DNA from: Mycolicibacterium sp. P9-22
Lineage (GTDB): Bacteria; Actinomycetota; Actinomycetes; Mycobacteriales; Mycobacteriaceae
Assembly (NCBI RefSeq): GCF_008329585.1
Contig: NZ_NPKP01000005.1
Location: forward strand, 400,689-464,688
DNA: 64,000 bases
Direction: 5' to 3'
In this document: in pieces, positions 44,498 through 52,331 of the stretch
How the letters are laid out: each line of letters begins with the position of its first letter
Position numbering within the stretch: the stretch's first letter is position 1
Made by a program: the position numbers and the translations under genes
The notes under the pieces: model-generated
Seen by the model: only the letters and a program-made list of their open reading frames with translations
Databases searched by the model: none
Told to the model about the DNA's origin: nothing

Positions 44498-46122
44498 AGT
44501 GGTAACGCTCCTGCATAGGGGATTCCGCTCAGATACGCGAAGTCCCGGTCGAATGTCGCGAGATCGTCGAGTTCGAAGTCGCCCAGACGGCGGTGTCCGC
44601 ACGCGCGGGCCAACACCACCATCAGTTCCACCACCGAGCGCAGATAGCGATTCAGTCGTTGGGCGGCTGCCGGTACGGGCAGGCGGCTGCGCAGCTGTGG
44701 GTCTTGGGTGGCGATCCCGGCCGGGCACGCATTGGTGTGACAGGCGCGCATACCGACACACCCGATGGCCTGTAGTGCGGCGTTGGACAGTGCGATGGCG
44801 TCGGCACCGAGCGCCAGGGCCTTGACCATGTCCGCCGGGGTGCGGATTCCACCGGTGATCACCAAGGTGACGCGACCGGCGCCGGACCGGTCCAGGTGCC
44901 GACGTGCCCGTGCCAGAGCCGGAATGGTGGGGACGGAGATGTTGTCGCGGAAGATCGTTGGTGCGGCTCCGGTCCCGCCGCCACGGCCGTCGAGGATCAA
45001 ATAGTCCACACCGATCTCCAATGCGGCGTCGATGTCCTGCTCGATGTGCTGCGCACTCATCTTGTATCCGACCGGAATTCCGCCGGACTGCTCGCGCACC
45101 TGTGCGGCAAAGTCTTTGAACTGGGCGAGCGAGTCCCAGTCAGGGAACCGTGCCGGCGAAATCGCCGGCGTCCCAGGAGACAAGGCCCGGACCTCGGCGA
45201 TACGGTCCACCACCTTGGACCCGGGTAGGTGCCCGCCGGTGCCGGTCTTGGCGCCCTGACCGCCTTTGAAATGAAATGCCTGCACCTTGCGGAGGTGCTC
45301 GACGCTCCACCCGAACCGGCCAGAGGCCAGTTCGTAGAAGTACTTGGAGTTCTGCTGTTGCTCTTCGGGAAGCATGCCTCCCTCACCGGAACAGATTCCG
45401 GTGCCGGCGAGTTCGGCACCCGCGGCAAGGGCGGTCTTGGCCTCTTGCGACAGCGCACCGAAGCTCATATCGCTGATGAACAGCGGGATATCGAGGATCA
45501 GCGGACGAGCGGCACCGGGGCCTATCACCGTTTCAGTGCTGACCGGTTCATCCTCCAGCAGCGGCAGCCTTCGCAGCTGCGCAGTCAGCAACTGAATCGA
45601 ATCCCACGACGGCAGTTGATTTCGCGGGACCCCCATCGCCGCAACCGGGCCGTCCGGGCCCACCCGGCTCAGTCCGTGTGCGGCGAACTCATGGATCTGG
45701 GTGACGAAGGGTTCTTCGGGCGTATCGGTGGGCTCGATCCAGGCGCCCTGGTAGCCGTCGTGATCAAGAGTTTGCGGGTTGGCCCGCGCGAACGCGGAGA
45801 CTGCGGATTCGTCAACGTAGACTTCGCCGTCGGCCACCCAGGCGGGGAACTTTGTCAGCGCGACAGACGGATTGACCGGCGCGATACCGGTGTCGGCGTC
45901 GTAGCGCCACCCGTGCAGACCGCACACCAGGGCACCGCCCTCCAGATGGCCGTCTGCCATCCGAGCGCCGCGATGGGCGCAGCGACCGTACAGCGCCGAG
46001 ACATCATCGCCGACACGGACCAGAACCAGGTCCACACCCGCGATTTCCACACCGTACGGCGCCCCCTCGGGTATGCCCGAAAGCCCGGCCACGCGTACCG
46101 CTTTCCCCGCCACAGAGGTCAC
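44494..46122 (-). CDS. Rieske-glutamate synthase FMN-domain fusion
   Basis: 542 aa from GTG 46122 (AAAGGA eight bases upstream). A Rieske domain at 1-110 has C48/H50 (RCAHRG) and C67/H70 (CGLHGW). From about 170 to the end is the GltB-type FMN-binding alpha/beta barrel: MSFGALSQEAKTALAAGAE, GEGGMLPEEQ, DGRGGGTGAAP and CHTNACPAGIATQDP, the last retaining the cysteines of the [3Fe-4S] loop. No glutamine amidotransferase domain is present, so it is a GltB-like synthase/oxidase. It is directly coupled to the Rieske-ThDP gene. Confidence 0.9.
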   Translation of the reverse strand: MTSVAGKAVRVAGLSGIPEGAPYGVEIAGVDLVLVRVGDDVSALYGRCAHRGARMADGHLEGGALVCGLHGWRYDADTGIAPVNPSVALTKFPAWVADGEVYVDESAVSAFARANPQTLDHDGYQGAWIEPTDTPEEPFVTQIHEFAAHGLSRVGPDGPVAAMGVPRNQLPSWDSIQLLTAQLRRLPLLEDEPVSTETVIGPGAARPLILDIPLFISDMSFGALSQEAKTALAAGAELAGTGICSGEGGMLPEEQQQNSKYFYELASGRFGWSVEHLRKVQAFHFKGGQGAKTGTGGHLPGSKVVDRIAEVRALSPGTPAISPARFPDWDSLAQFKDFAAQVREQSGGIPVGYKMSAQHIEQDIDAALEIGVDYLILDGRGGGTGAAPTIFRDNISVPTIPALARARRHLDRSGAGRVTLVITGGIRTPADMVKALALGADAIALSNAALQAIGCVGMRACHTNACPAGIATQDPQLRSRLPVPAAAQRLNRYLRSVVELMVVLARACGHRRLGDFELDDLATFDRDFAYLSGIPYAGALPL

Positions 46123-46205
46123 CGGCCCGTCCTTTCCGTTGCATCCAAAGTCATTGCGTATGCCACCGAACACGGCGTCGGCGGCCTCCGATCACGACTC
46201 GGGGG

Positions 46206-47147
46206 TCAACGATCAAAGCCGATCGGCAAGCGGTTCGGGTCGATCTCCAGCGCCGCACGGTCCCATCCGGCCAGATCGGCGGCCGCGCCGTAGCTGAACT
46301 CAAGGAAGTCCAGCACGCACTGATCCGGATCCGGCGCCGCCCGCGCAACTTCGTACGGCAACAGGTACTGCCGTAATCCGTTGTCGTAGAACACGCCGTC
46401 GGGTCGACCGGCGAAGTCGGCATAGCCGTCGGGTTCAGGGTAAGCGTAGGAATAGAACGCTCCTTCATCCCCGCCACCGGGCCAGAAACCGCAACTGCTC
46501 AGTTCATGTGAATAGCCCTCCACCATCACCCAGTCACCGCAGTTCGGCGCGCCACCGGGATGAGGGGGCGCGAGACGACCGGAGAATCGGCTACAGGCCA
46601 AATCGAATGATCCCCAGAAGAAATGAACCGGACTGACCTTGCCGGCGAACCGGGATCGGAACTGATTGATCACCCGATCGGCCTGCACCAGCTGCCGCCA
46701 GAATGCGCCGGCCGCCGACGGGTCGTAGCCTGCCCGTTGATCCTCGGCGAACGGAACAGCGGGATCCACCTCGTTGGGTCGCGCCGAGATTTGCACCGTG
46801 ACGCCGAGTCGCCCGAGCATTGCCAGGGTTCCGTCGTAGAACTGAGCCACCGATTTGTCTCGTAAGTCCATGGATTCGGCGCCGCCGTCGCTCACCCGCA
46901 CTGACAGAATGTGGTCGACGAAGTCGAACTCCATGTCGAAAACACGGGTGTCCACCGGTATCGACGATGTCGCGAGCCCTCTCGGTGACACATAGAGGGG
47001 CACCTGCCACCAATGGTTGAGCAGAGGCGCGTGCGCCAGCCGCACCTTCCCGACGATCTGGGTCCACATGTGCAACGCCTGGCGGGTCGGCTCCCAATCG
47101 TCAACGCGCAAGGACGGCCAATCGTTGTCCATCAGGGAACCGGTCAT
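46206..47147 (-). CDS. DUF5996 family protein
   Basis: 313 aa from ATG 47147 (GAGAGG five to six bases upstream; frame open to 47189). PSLRVDDWEPTRQALHMWTQIVGKVRLAHAPLLNHWW opens it and HFFWGSFDLACSRFSGR is the mid landmark; PNCGDWVMVEGYSHEL and FYSYAYPEPDG are further conserved blocks. Fold and role are unknown. It is 83 bases upstream of the Rieske-GltB gene and heads that minus-strand operon, across from the TetR gene. Confidence 0.82.
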   Translation of the reverse strand: MTGSLMDNDWPSLRVDDWEPTRQALHMWTQIVGKVRLAHAPLLNHWWQVPLYVSPRGLATSSIPVDTRVFDMEFDFVDHILSVRVSDGGAESMDLRDKSVAQFYDGTLAMLGRLGVTVQISARPNEVDPAVPFAEDQRAGYDPSAAGAFWRQLVQADRVINQFRSRFAGKVSPVHFFWGSFDLACSRFSGRLAPPHPGGAPNCGDWVMVEGYSHELSSCGFWPGGGDEGAFYSYAYPEPDGYADFAGRPDGVFYDNGLRQYLLPYEVARAAPDPDQCVLDFLEFSYGAAADLAGWDRAALEIDPNRLPIGFDR

Positions 47148-47326
47148 GTAAACCTCTCGGGTTGCGGCGCCAGACGGATCTGGTGGCATGGCATCTCTTT
47201 CCCGGTTCTCGGGTGGTCACGGCTCCGGCGTAACGGAATTCGAGTTGACCGGGCGCGACGTTCGGTGGCGACACCACGACTTGCCTGGATCCGCTGGAGT
47301 CGTCCCGGGGCCGCCAACACAACGGT

Positions 47327-47359
47327 ACGGACCGGTCCGTCTCGCGTCAAGACGGACCG
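47327..47359. promoter_or_regulatory. 33-bp operator-like element before TetR/DUF5996
   Basis: Contains the palindrome ACGGACCGGTCCGT (47327-47340) and inverted arms CGGTCCGTCT/AGACGGACCG around CGCGTCA (47333-47359). It lies between the divergent starts and recurs inverted at 48176-48208 before pirin. Confidence 0.8.
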
Positions 47360-47401
47360 TATCGTGTTGTTTGACGAGATCTCTCTCGCTAGTGTCCTCG
47401 C

Positions 47402-47980
47402 ATGGCCGCCAACCCTCCCGACCCCAGCCGGCGCAACGAGCAGTCGCGGCAGGCCATCCTCGACGCATCCATCTCCCTGATCTGTGAGCTCGGCTACGAC
47501 AACGTTTCGATCGAGGCAATCGCCAGGCGGGCGGGCTGCGGCAAGCAGACCATCTACCGCTGGTGGCCATCGAAAGGTGCGGTGGTGCTAGAGGCCGCCA
47601 CCCAGTTGCTCGATCCCGTGGTCATCTTCCCCGACACCGGCGACATCGTCGCCGACCTGCGGGGCCAGCTGATAGGAATCCTGGATCTGATCACCACCAC
47701 GGGTTTCGGAGCGGCATATCGGGGCGTGATCGCCGCCGGCCAGTCCGACCCCGACCTTCTGGGCGCCGTATACGAACAGATCATCGAACCCAATGTACGA
47801 GCATTCGGCGCGCGGGCCGCCCTGGCTCAGGAGCGCGGCGAGATGCGCGCCGACGCCGACGTGCGGACGCTGCGGGATGTGCTCTACGGGGTCATCGAAT
47901 ACCGGATGTTTCACGCGATGCCGATCGAACCCGAATACATCGACGCCCTGCTGGACATGACCTTTCCGGGCACACGTTAA
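47402..47980 (+). CDS. TetR/AcrR family transcriptional regulator
   Basis: 192 aa. HTH: LGYDNVSIEAIARRAGCGKQTIYRWWPSKGAVVLEA at residues 24-60, the 'IYRWWP' subgroup. C-terminal TetR_C_16-like helices with ARAFGARAALAQERGEMRADA. Upstream lies the 33-base operator 47327-47359; downstream an inverted near-copy precedes pirin. It therefore appears to control the DUF5996-Rieske-GltB-Rieske-ThDP operon and the pirin-sigma pair. Confidence 0.92.
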   Translation: MAANPPDPSRRNEQSRQAILDASISLICELGYDNVSIEAIARRAGCGKQTIYRWWPSKGAVVLEAATQLLDPVVIFPDTGDIVADLRGQLIGILDLITTTGFGAAYRGVIAAGQSDPDLLGAVYEQIIEPNVRAFGARAALAQERGEMRADADVRTLRDVLYGVIEYRMFHAMPIEPEYIDALLDMTFPGTR

Positions 47981-48175
47981 GGCCGCGCACCCCGGGTGAT
48001 GAAATCCCTTGGGGCTGGATGGAATTGCTTGATCCGTGCACACACTGCCGCGAGGCGACCGACGAATGCGGTGGCGCAGTGTCCAGCGTGTCAGCGTTCA
48101 TCAATTACCCGGACGGCGGCCTCCCGGGCTTTGGGCGTGGCTGAACCCCTTCACCCAGCGCTTGCCAAGACGGAC

Positions 48176-48208
48176 CGGTTCGTCTTGACGCGAGACGAGG
48201 CGGTCCGT
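48176..48208. promoter_or_regulatory. Inverted copy of the TetR operator before pirin
   Basis: On the minus strand, 29 of 33 bases match 47327-47359, including an exact 17-base core CGTCTCGCGTCAAGACG. It lies 125 bases before the pirin start, in the same orientation relative to pirin as the first copy is to the DUF5996 operon. Confidence 0.8.
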
Positions 48209-48285
48209 ATGGTCATGAACTGTCCCGCTCGAACTCATCTGGGCCTTTGACGCATTCGCGGAGTCCTGGGTGCTCCTGACTCACC

Positions 48286-48310
48286 GCAGGCGTGTAATAC
48301 ATACGCCTGC
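48286..48310. promoter_or_regulatory. Inverted repeat GCAGGCGT-N9-ACGCCTGC
   Basis: Eight-base perfect arms spanning 25 bases, 22 bases before the pirin ATG. The inner TGTAATACA is itself palindromic. Candidate second operator; a leader-RNA hairpin is also possible. Confidence 0.6.
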
Positions 48311-48332
48311 TTGAGAACTGAGAGGAACCCGC

Positions 48333-49292
48333 ATGCCAGCCATCACCGCCGACACGCTCACCTTGCCCCGCGTCGCCGCTCCGAATCCAGCCACCGCCAC
48401 CCCGCGGCCAGTGCGATCGGTCACCACTGCCCCGACTGGCCTGGAGGGCGACGGGTTCCCCGTGCGACGTGCGTTTGCCGGGGTATCGCACGCCGAGTTG
48501 GACCCGTTCATCCATATGGACCAGATGGGCGAAATTGATTGGGCACCCGGCGAACCCATGGGAACCCCGTGGCATCCGCACCGCGGGTTCGAAACCGTCA
48601 CCTACATCATCGATGGCACGCTCGAGCACAGTGACTCCCACGGCGGCGGCGGAACGATCACCAATGGCGATACCCAATGGATGACCGCGGGCGCCGGAAT
48701 CCTGCACATCGAGAAACCGCCGGAGCAACTGGTCGTGTCCGGCGGGACCTTCCATGGTGTCCAGCTGTGGGTGAACCTGCCGCGCGCCAGTAAGTTCGTC
48801 ACGCCCCGCTATCAGGACATCCGCGCCAACCAAGCCCGGCTGCTGTCGTCGGACGACGGCGGCGCGCTATTGCGAGTCATCGCCGGAGACATCGTCGGTC
48901 ACACCGGGCCGGGGGCAACGTATACACCGATCACCGTCGTGCACGCCACCGTGAGCCCCGGTGCGCGTCTGGACGTGCCGTGGCCGGCCGAATTCAACGC
49001 GCTGGCCTACGTGCTCGCCGGTAACGGCACCGTTGGTGCAGCGGCGCACCCCGTCCGAAAGGGACAACTCGCCGTGTATGGCGTCGGGGACGCACTGACC
49101 CTCGCCGCGCTGCAGAGCCAACCCGCCGCGGAGCCGAACCTGGAGGTCCTGCTCCTCGGTGGCCGGCCGATCCGGGAGCCAGTGGTCCAGTCCGGGCCCT
49201 TCGTGATGAACACCCGCGAAGAGGTCGTCCGAGCATACGAGGACTACCAGGCCGGCCGATTCGGCGCCATCCCCGCCGAACACGACGGCTAG
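48333..49292 (+). CDS. Pirin family protein
   Basis: 319 aa bicupin. The metal-binding cupin shows HPHRGFETVTYII (His-x-His) followed by DTQWMTAGAGILHIEKPPEQ (His, Glu), and a pirin C-terminal cupin with LLLGGRPIREPVVQSGPFVMN. Pirins bind non-haem iron and act as quercetin 2,3-dioxygenases or redox-responsive cofactors of transcription. It has a strong GAGAGGAA ribosome site. It precedes a SigH-like sigma gene by 12 bases, so both are probably one transcript. Confidence 0.92.
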   Translation: MPAITADTLTLPRVAAPNPATATPRPVRSVTTAPTGLEGDGFPVRRAFAGVSHAELDPFIHMDQMGEIDWAPGEPMGTPWHPHRGFETVTYIIDGTLEHSDSHGGGGTITNGDTQWMTAGAGILHIEKPPEQLVVSGGTFHGVQLWVNLPRASKFVTPRYQDIRANQARLLSSDDGGALLRVIAGDIVGHTGPGATYTPITVVHATVSPGARLDVPWPAEFNALAYVLAGNGTVGAAAHPVRKGQLAVYGVGDALTLAALQSQPAAEPNLEVLLLGGRPIREPVVQSGPFVMNTREEVVRAYEDYQAGRFGAIPAEHDG

Positions 49293-49304
49293 GAGACGTC
49301 TGGC

Positions 49305-49910
49305 ATGAGCGACGCCGACGAAGGAGACGAAACCGACGGCGAACTGACTGCGCGTTTCGAGCGCGACGTGATCCCCCTGCTGGACACCCTTTTTGCCGGG
49401 GCCATGCGAATGACCCTGCAGCGCAGCGACGCCGAGGACCTTGTGCAGGAGACCATGGTCAGGGCCTATGCAGGTTTTCGGAGCTTCCAACAGGGGACAA
49501 ATCTCACCGCGTGGCTCTTTCGCATCCAGGCCAACACGCACATCAACAGCTACCGCAAGCGGATTCGCCGGCCCGCGGAAATGCTGACCGGCACCGTTCA
49601 CGACTGGCAGCTGGGCGCCGGCGCCGAATGTTCACCGGTAGCACTGCGCTCCGCGGAAATAGAGGTCCTGGAGTCGTTGCCCGACAACGACATCAGAAAG
49701 GCCTTGGACGCCTTGCCCGAGGAGTTTCGGATGGCGGTGTACTACGCCGATGTCGAGGGACTCGCCTACAAACAGATCCGCGACATCGTCGGCACGCCGC
49801 TGGGCACCGTCGTGTCACGAATCCATCGAGGCCGCTCCCGACTGCGCGTCCTGTTGGCTGACCTCGCCGCCGACCGCGGCTACCTGCATGGTCAGGAACA
49901 CGCGGTGTAG
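49305..49910 (+). CDS. SigH/SigR-like ECF RNA polymerase sigma factor
   Basis: 201 aa. Region 2 (AEDLVQETMVRAYAGFRSFQQGTNLTAWLFRIQANTHINSYRK) and region 4 (LPEEFRMAVYYADVEGLAYKQIRDIVGTPLGTVVSRIHRGRSRLR) agree closely with mycobacterial SigH from memory, including TARFERD at the N-terminus. SigH/SigR responds to thiol oxidation and heat, normally held by a zinc anti-sigma RshA encoded next door. No HxxxCxxC anti-sigma gene follows here, so this is a paralogue with another control, perhaps via pirin. Confidence 0.9.
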   Translation: MSDADEGDETDGELTARFERDVIPLLDTLFAGAMRMTLQRSDAEDLVQETMVRAYAGFRSFQQGTNLTAWLFRIQANTHINSYRKRIRRPAEMLTGTVHDWQLGAGAECSPVALRSAEIEVLESLPDNDIRKALDALPEEFRMAVYYADVEGLAYKQIRDIVGTPLGTVVSRIHRGRSRLRVLLADLAADRGYLHGQEHAV

Positions 49911-50102
49911 TGACCACAGAGCCACGTCGTCGAAGTGACACGTGCTACGCATTGGTTGACGGACGGCGCAGATAACGTGGTGCCGAGACCGATGCACGTG
50001 CACGCATGGGTGACCCCACAGCCCGTTTGCCCACACCACGCTGCCCATGACGGCTGCGGCCGATCCTGCTACTGGATGAAGAAGATCAGCTGTTGTCGAT
50101 CA

Positions 50103-50627
50103 TCAAGTTGCAGTGCGCCGGATCGGCTCCAACATTCGGCGTGGTCGCTGCAGTGCCTTGCTGATCGCGTCGTCGCGCCTGACCCTGGCGCGCAGTGGCG
50201 GCGATGTGATCAAGCCTGTCGGGTCGGGGGTATCACCGCACTGGGCGCAAACCCCTTGTGGGTCGATCGGTCCGCCACATTCTGCGTGCGAGAACGTCCG
50301 CCGCTGCTGGGGGGTCTGGTAATGGTCGGCGCCCCACTGAGCGAGAGCGCGTAACACCGGCCACAGGCGCAACCCCTTCGAGGTGAGGGTGTATTCGCCG
50401 CCGCCGCCCGCAACCGGCGCGGTGTGCAGTATTCCCTCTCGAACGAGAGTTGTGAGGCGTTGGGACAGAACCGCTTTGGGTATGCCTAGGTGAATCTGAA
50501 AGTCGGTGAACCGTCGCACCCCGTAGAACGCGTCGCGCACGATGAGCATCGTCCAACGTTCACCAAGAACCTCCAAAGACCTGGCGATCGGACAGTTCTC
50601 GTCGGGGTAGTCACGAGGTAGGGCCAT
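50103..50627 (-). CDS. HxlR family transcriptional regulator
   Basis: 174 aa from ATG 50627 (GTG 50642 is an alternative). The HxlR winged helix has CPIARSLEVLGERWTMLIVRDAFYGVRRFTDF, then IPKAVLSQRLTTLVREGIL, with the conserved Cys of DENCPIAR available for redox sensing. The C-terminal CGGPIDPQGVCAQCG could be a zinc knuckle, uncommon in small HxlR proteins but known in longer relatives. Divergent from DUF302 with two GGTTC-N7-GAACC operators between. Confidence 0.9.
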   Translation of the reverse strand: MALPRDYPDENCPIARSLEVLGERWTMLIVRDAFYGVRRFTDFQIHLGIPKAVLSQRLTTLVREGILHTAPVAGGGGEYTLTSKGLRLWPVLRALAQWGADHYQTPQQRRTFSHAECGGPIDPQGVCAQCGDTPDPTGLITSPPLRARVRRDDAISKALQRPRRMLEPIRRTAT

Positions 50628-50647
50628 GCCCCATTCTGACACTTGCA

Positions 50648-50664
50648 GGTTCGTTCAACGAACC
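50648..50664. promoter_or_regulatory. HxlR operator 1, GGTTCGTT-C-AACGAACC
   Basis: Perfect 8-base arms around one base, 20 bases upstream of the HxlR start; shares GGTTC-N7-GAACC with the copy at 50683. Confidence 0.78.
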
Positions 50665-50682
50665 CTACGGTTGATCCAATAT

Positions 50683-50699
50683 GGTTCATTGACCGAACC
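50683..50699. promoter_or_regulatory. HxlR operator 2, GGTTC-N7-GAACC
   Basis: Less perfect than the first (ATTGACC in the middle) but with identical outer arms and length, 35 bases along, directly before the ribosome site of the DUF302 gene. Confidence 0.72.
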
Positions 50700-50715
50700 A
50701 GCAAAGGAGGTCGAC

Positions 50716-51243
50716 GTGGGTGGTTCGGCAGTCAACACGGCGTCACACGTCATGACCCGGTTCGATGTCTCGACCGGGGTACCGTTCGACGATTTCATCT
50801 CCCAGTTCGAGCACGCCGCCCCGGCATTCGACCCGCAGCCCCTCCAGCGGATCATCGAGACCGGCGGTTCCTGGGCAGACGTAGAGGCGGAGGCCCAGAG
50901 GACGGCGCCGCATCAGCTGATCCGCTACGCGACCATCGATGCCACCGCGATCATGTCGCTGGCGGGCAATACCACCAAGGCGGTCGAATACCTCCTGGGC
51001 AACCATGTCGTCGCTGAATCCATGTTCCGCCATAACCCACGCGCACTCCTGTATGCCCCGCTACGGGTACTGATATTCAGCGACGCCGGGGGCGATGCCG
51101 TCTTCAGTTTGGATCAGCCCAGCACAGCGTTCGGGAGTCTCGGCATCGACGAGGTGACCCGGGTCGGACTCGAGCTCGACAACAAGGTCGCGGCATTGCT
51201 GCGCTTCCTCGGACTTGATTTCGCTTTCCACCAACCCGTCTGA
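50716..51243 (+). CDS. DUF302 domain protein
   Basis: 175 aa from GTG 50716, preceded by AAAGGAGGT six bases upstream (the open frame begins before the operators). The DUF302 core is DVSTGVPFDDFISQFEHAAPAF ... ALLYAPLRVLIFSDAGGDAVFSLDQPSTAFGSLG, where one-domain proteins often bind acidic or metal ligands; family function is unknown. It overlaps the next ATG by one base (TGATG) and faces HxlR across the twin operators. Confidence 0.88.
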   Translation: MGGSAVNTASHVMTRFDVSTGVPFDDFISQFEHAAPAFDPQPLQRIIETGGSWADVEAEAQRTAPHQLIRYATIDATAIMSLAGNTTKAVEYLLGNHVVAESMFRHNPRALLYAPLRVLIFSDAGGDAVFSLDQPSTAFGSLGIDEVTRVGLELDNKVAALLRFLGLDFAFHQPV

Positions 51244-52148
51244 TGCGGATCCCGATCGTCGGAGCGGGCGCCACCGGAGGCTATCTCGCAGACCTGCTGA
51301 CCGCCGGCGGACGCGACGTCACCGTCCTGGTCCGGGCACGAACCCGAAACCGCCTTGCTGCATCGGGACTCCGCATCCGCGAGCTCAGCGGAGATGTCCG
51401 TACGACAGCCGTGCGTGCCGTGGTGGCTGACGAAATCGACAGCGCCTTCGATGTGGTGATCGTGGCGGTCCGCGGTGATGCTGTCGGCACGGCCGTCGTT
51501 GACCTTGCCCCGGCGGTCGGACCGCTGACGCATGTCCTGTCGCTCGGCAACGGTATGGCACAACTGCAGGCTCTTCGACATGCATTCGGGGATAATCGGG
51601 TGATCGGTGCGGCCGCCGAGATGGCGACATCGCTGGTTGACGGGATCGTCGACGTGAGCATGCCCGGTGTGCGGCTGAAAATTGGTCCGCTCGAGGCGAT
51701 GGGCAGCTCATTGGAGGCGGTGAGCGCCGAACTCGGCGTCGCCGGTGTTGAAGTCACCGTGGTCGACGACATCACATCGGTGATGTGGGCGAAGTTCGTC
51801 TTCATCGCATCAACGGCGGTGCTGACCTGTCTCACGCGAGGTACCGTCGGCGACGTCGCGTCGGTCGACGTAGAGCATGCGCTCGCCGACGCGGTGCTCG
51901 ATGAAGTTCTCTCGGTGGTCGAGCAAGAGACCGACAGCCTGCCGTCCACAGAGGGACTCCGCGACATGCTCAAGGACCCGGCGTGGCGATTCGGGCCGTC
52001 GATGTTCCGCGACCTGACGGCCGGACGTTTCGTCGAGGTCGGTGTCCTGACCGAACTGGCCGCCGGTGCTCGCCGGCGGGCGCGGGTGACGCCCCTGCTG
52101 GACGCCGCCATCGTGGGAGTCCAACTGCACAACAGCCGGCTGGCCTGA
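51243..52148 (+). CDS. Ketopantoate reductase family protein (PanE/ApbA-like)
   Basis: 301 aa. IPIVGAGATGGYLADLL is the N-terminal NADP site of PanE and its relatives; the C-terminal helical domain includes SVMWAKFVFIASTAVLTCL with the catalytic Lys. Genuine PanE would be beside panB/C, which are absent, so this is a PanE-like reductase of unknown substrate. Its ATG overlaps the DUF302 stop, so it shares HxlR control. Confidence 0.86.
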   Translation: MRIPIVGAGATGGYLADLLTAGGRDVTVLVRARTRNRLAASGLRIRELSGDVRTTAVRAVVADEIDSAFDVVIVAVRGDAVGTAVVDLAPAVGPLTHVLSLGNGMAQLQALRHAFGDNRVIGAAAEMATSLVDGIVDVSMPGVRLKIGPLEAMGSSLEAVSAELGVAGVEVTVVDDITSVMWAKFVFIASTAVLTCLTRGTVGDVASVDVEHALADAVLDEVLSVVEQETDSLPSTEGLRDMLKDPAWRFGPSMFRDLTAGRFVEVGVLTELAAGARRRARVTPLLDAAIVGVQLHNSRLA

Positions 52149-52331
52149 GTCCACATCTACGCCGTCCGCACCGTCTGCGATCACCTAGGCGCAACCGATA
52201 CCAGGCCGAACCAGCGCACACCCAATGTGCTCACAGCACACCACACAGGGCTGAAAGGGCCTTGATGACCGCCGCCCCCGGTCAATAGGTTTCCAGTCAC
52301 CACACCCCAAGCACGATCGAGGAGTCTGACG

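Larger units (their letters stand above)
47981..48332. other. 352-base gap carrying two regulatory repeats
   Basis: No gene is supported between the TetR stop and the pirin start. It holds the inverted operator copy (48176-48208) and the GCAGGCGT/ACGCCTGC repeat (48286-48310). It is probably the pirin promoter region. Confidence 0.6.

Noticed and set aside
42566..44518. Long 650-codon open frame on the plus strand
   Set aside because: It is antisense to the Rieske-ThDP gene, which has clear domain motifs. Such frames arise from codon bias in high-GC genes.
45229..46293. 354-codon plus-strand open frame
   Set aside because: It lies opposite the Rieske-GltB gene and has no recognisable family.
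49935..50354. Open frame with Cys and His residues after the sigma gene, as a possible anti-sigma factor
   Set aside because: The spacing does not give the HxxxCxxC zinc motif, and the frame runs antisense into the HxlR gene.
51243..52148. Naming the gene panE
   Set aside because: There is no pantothenate gene context, and many PanE-fold proteins have other substrates.
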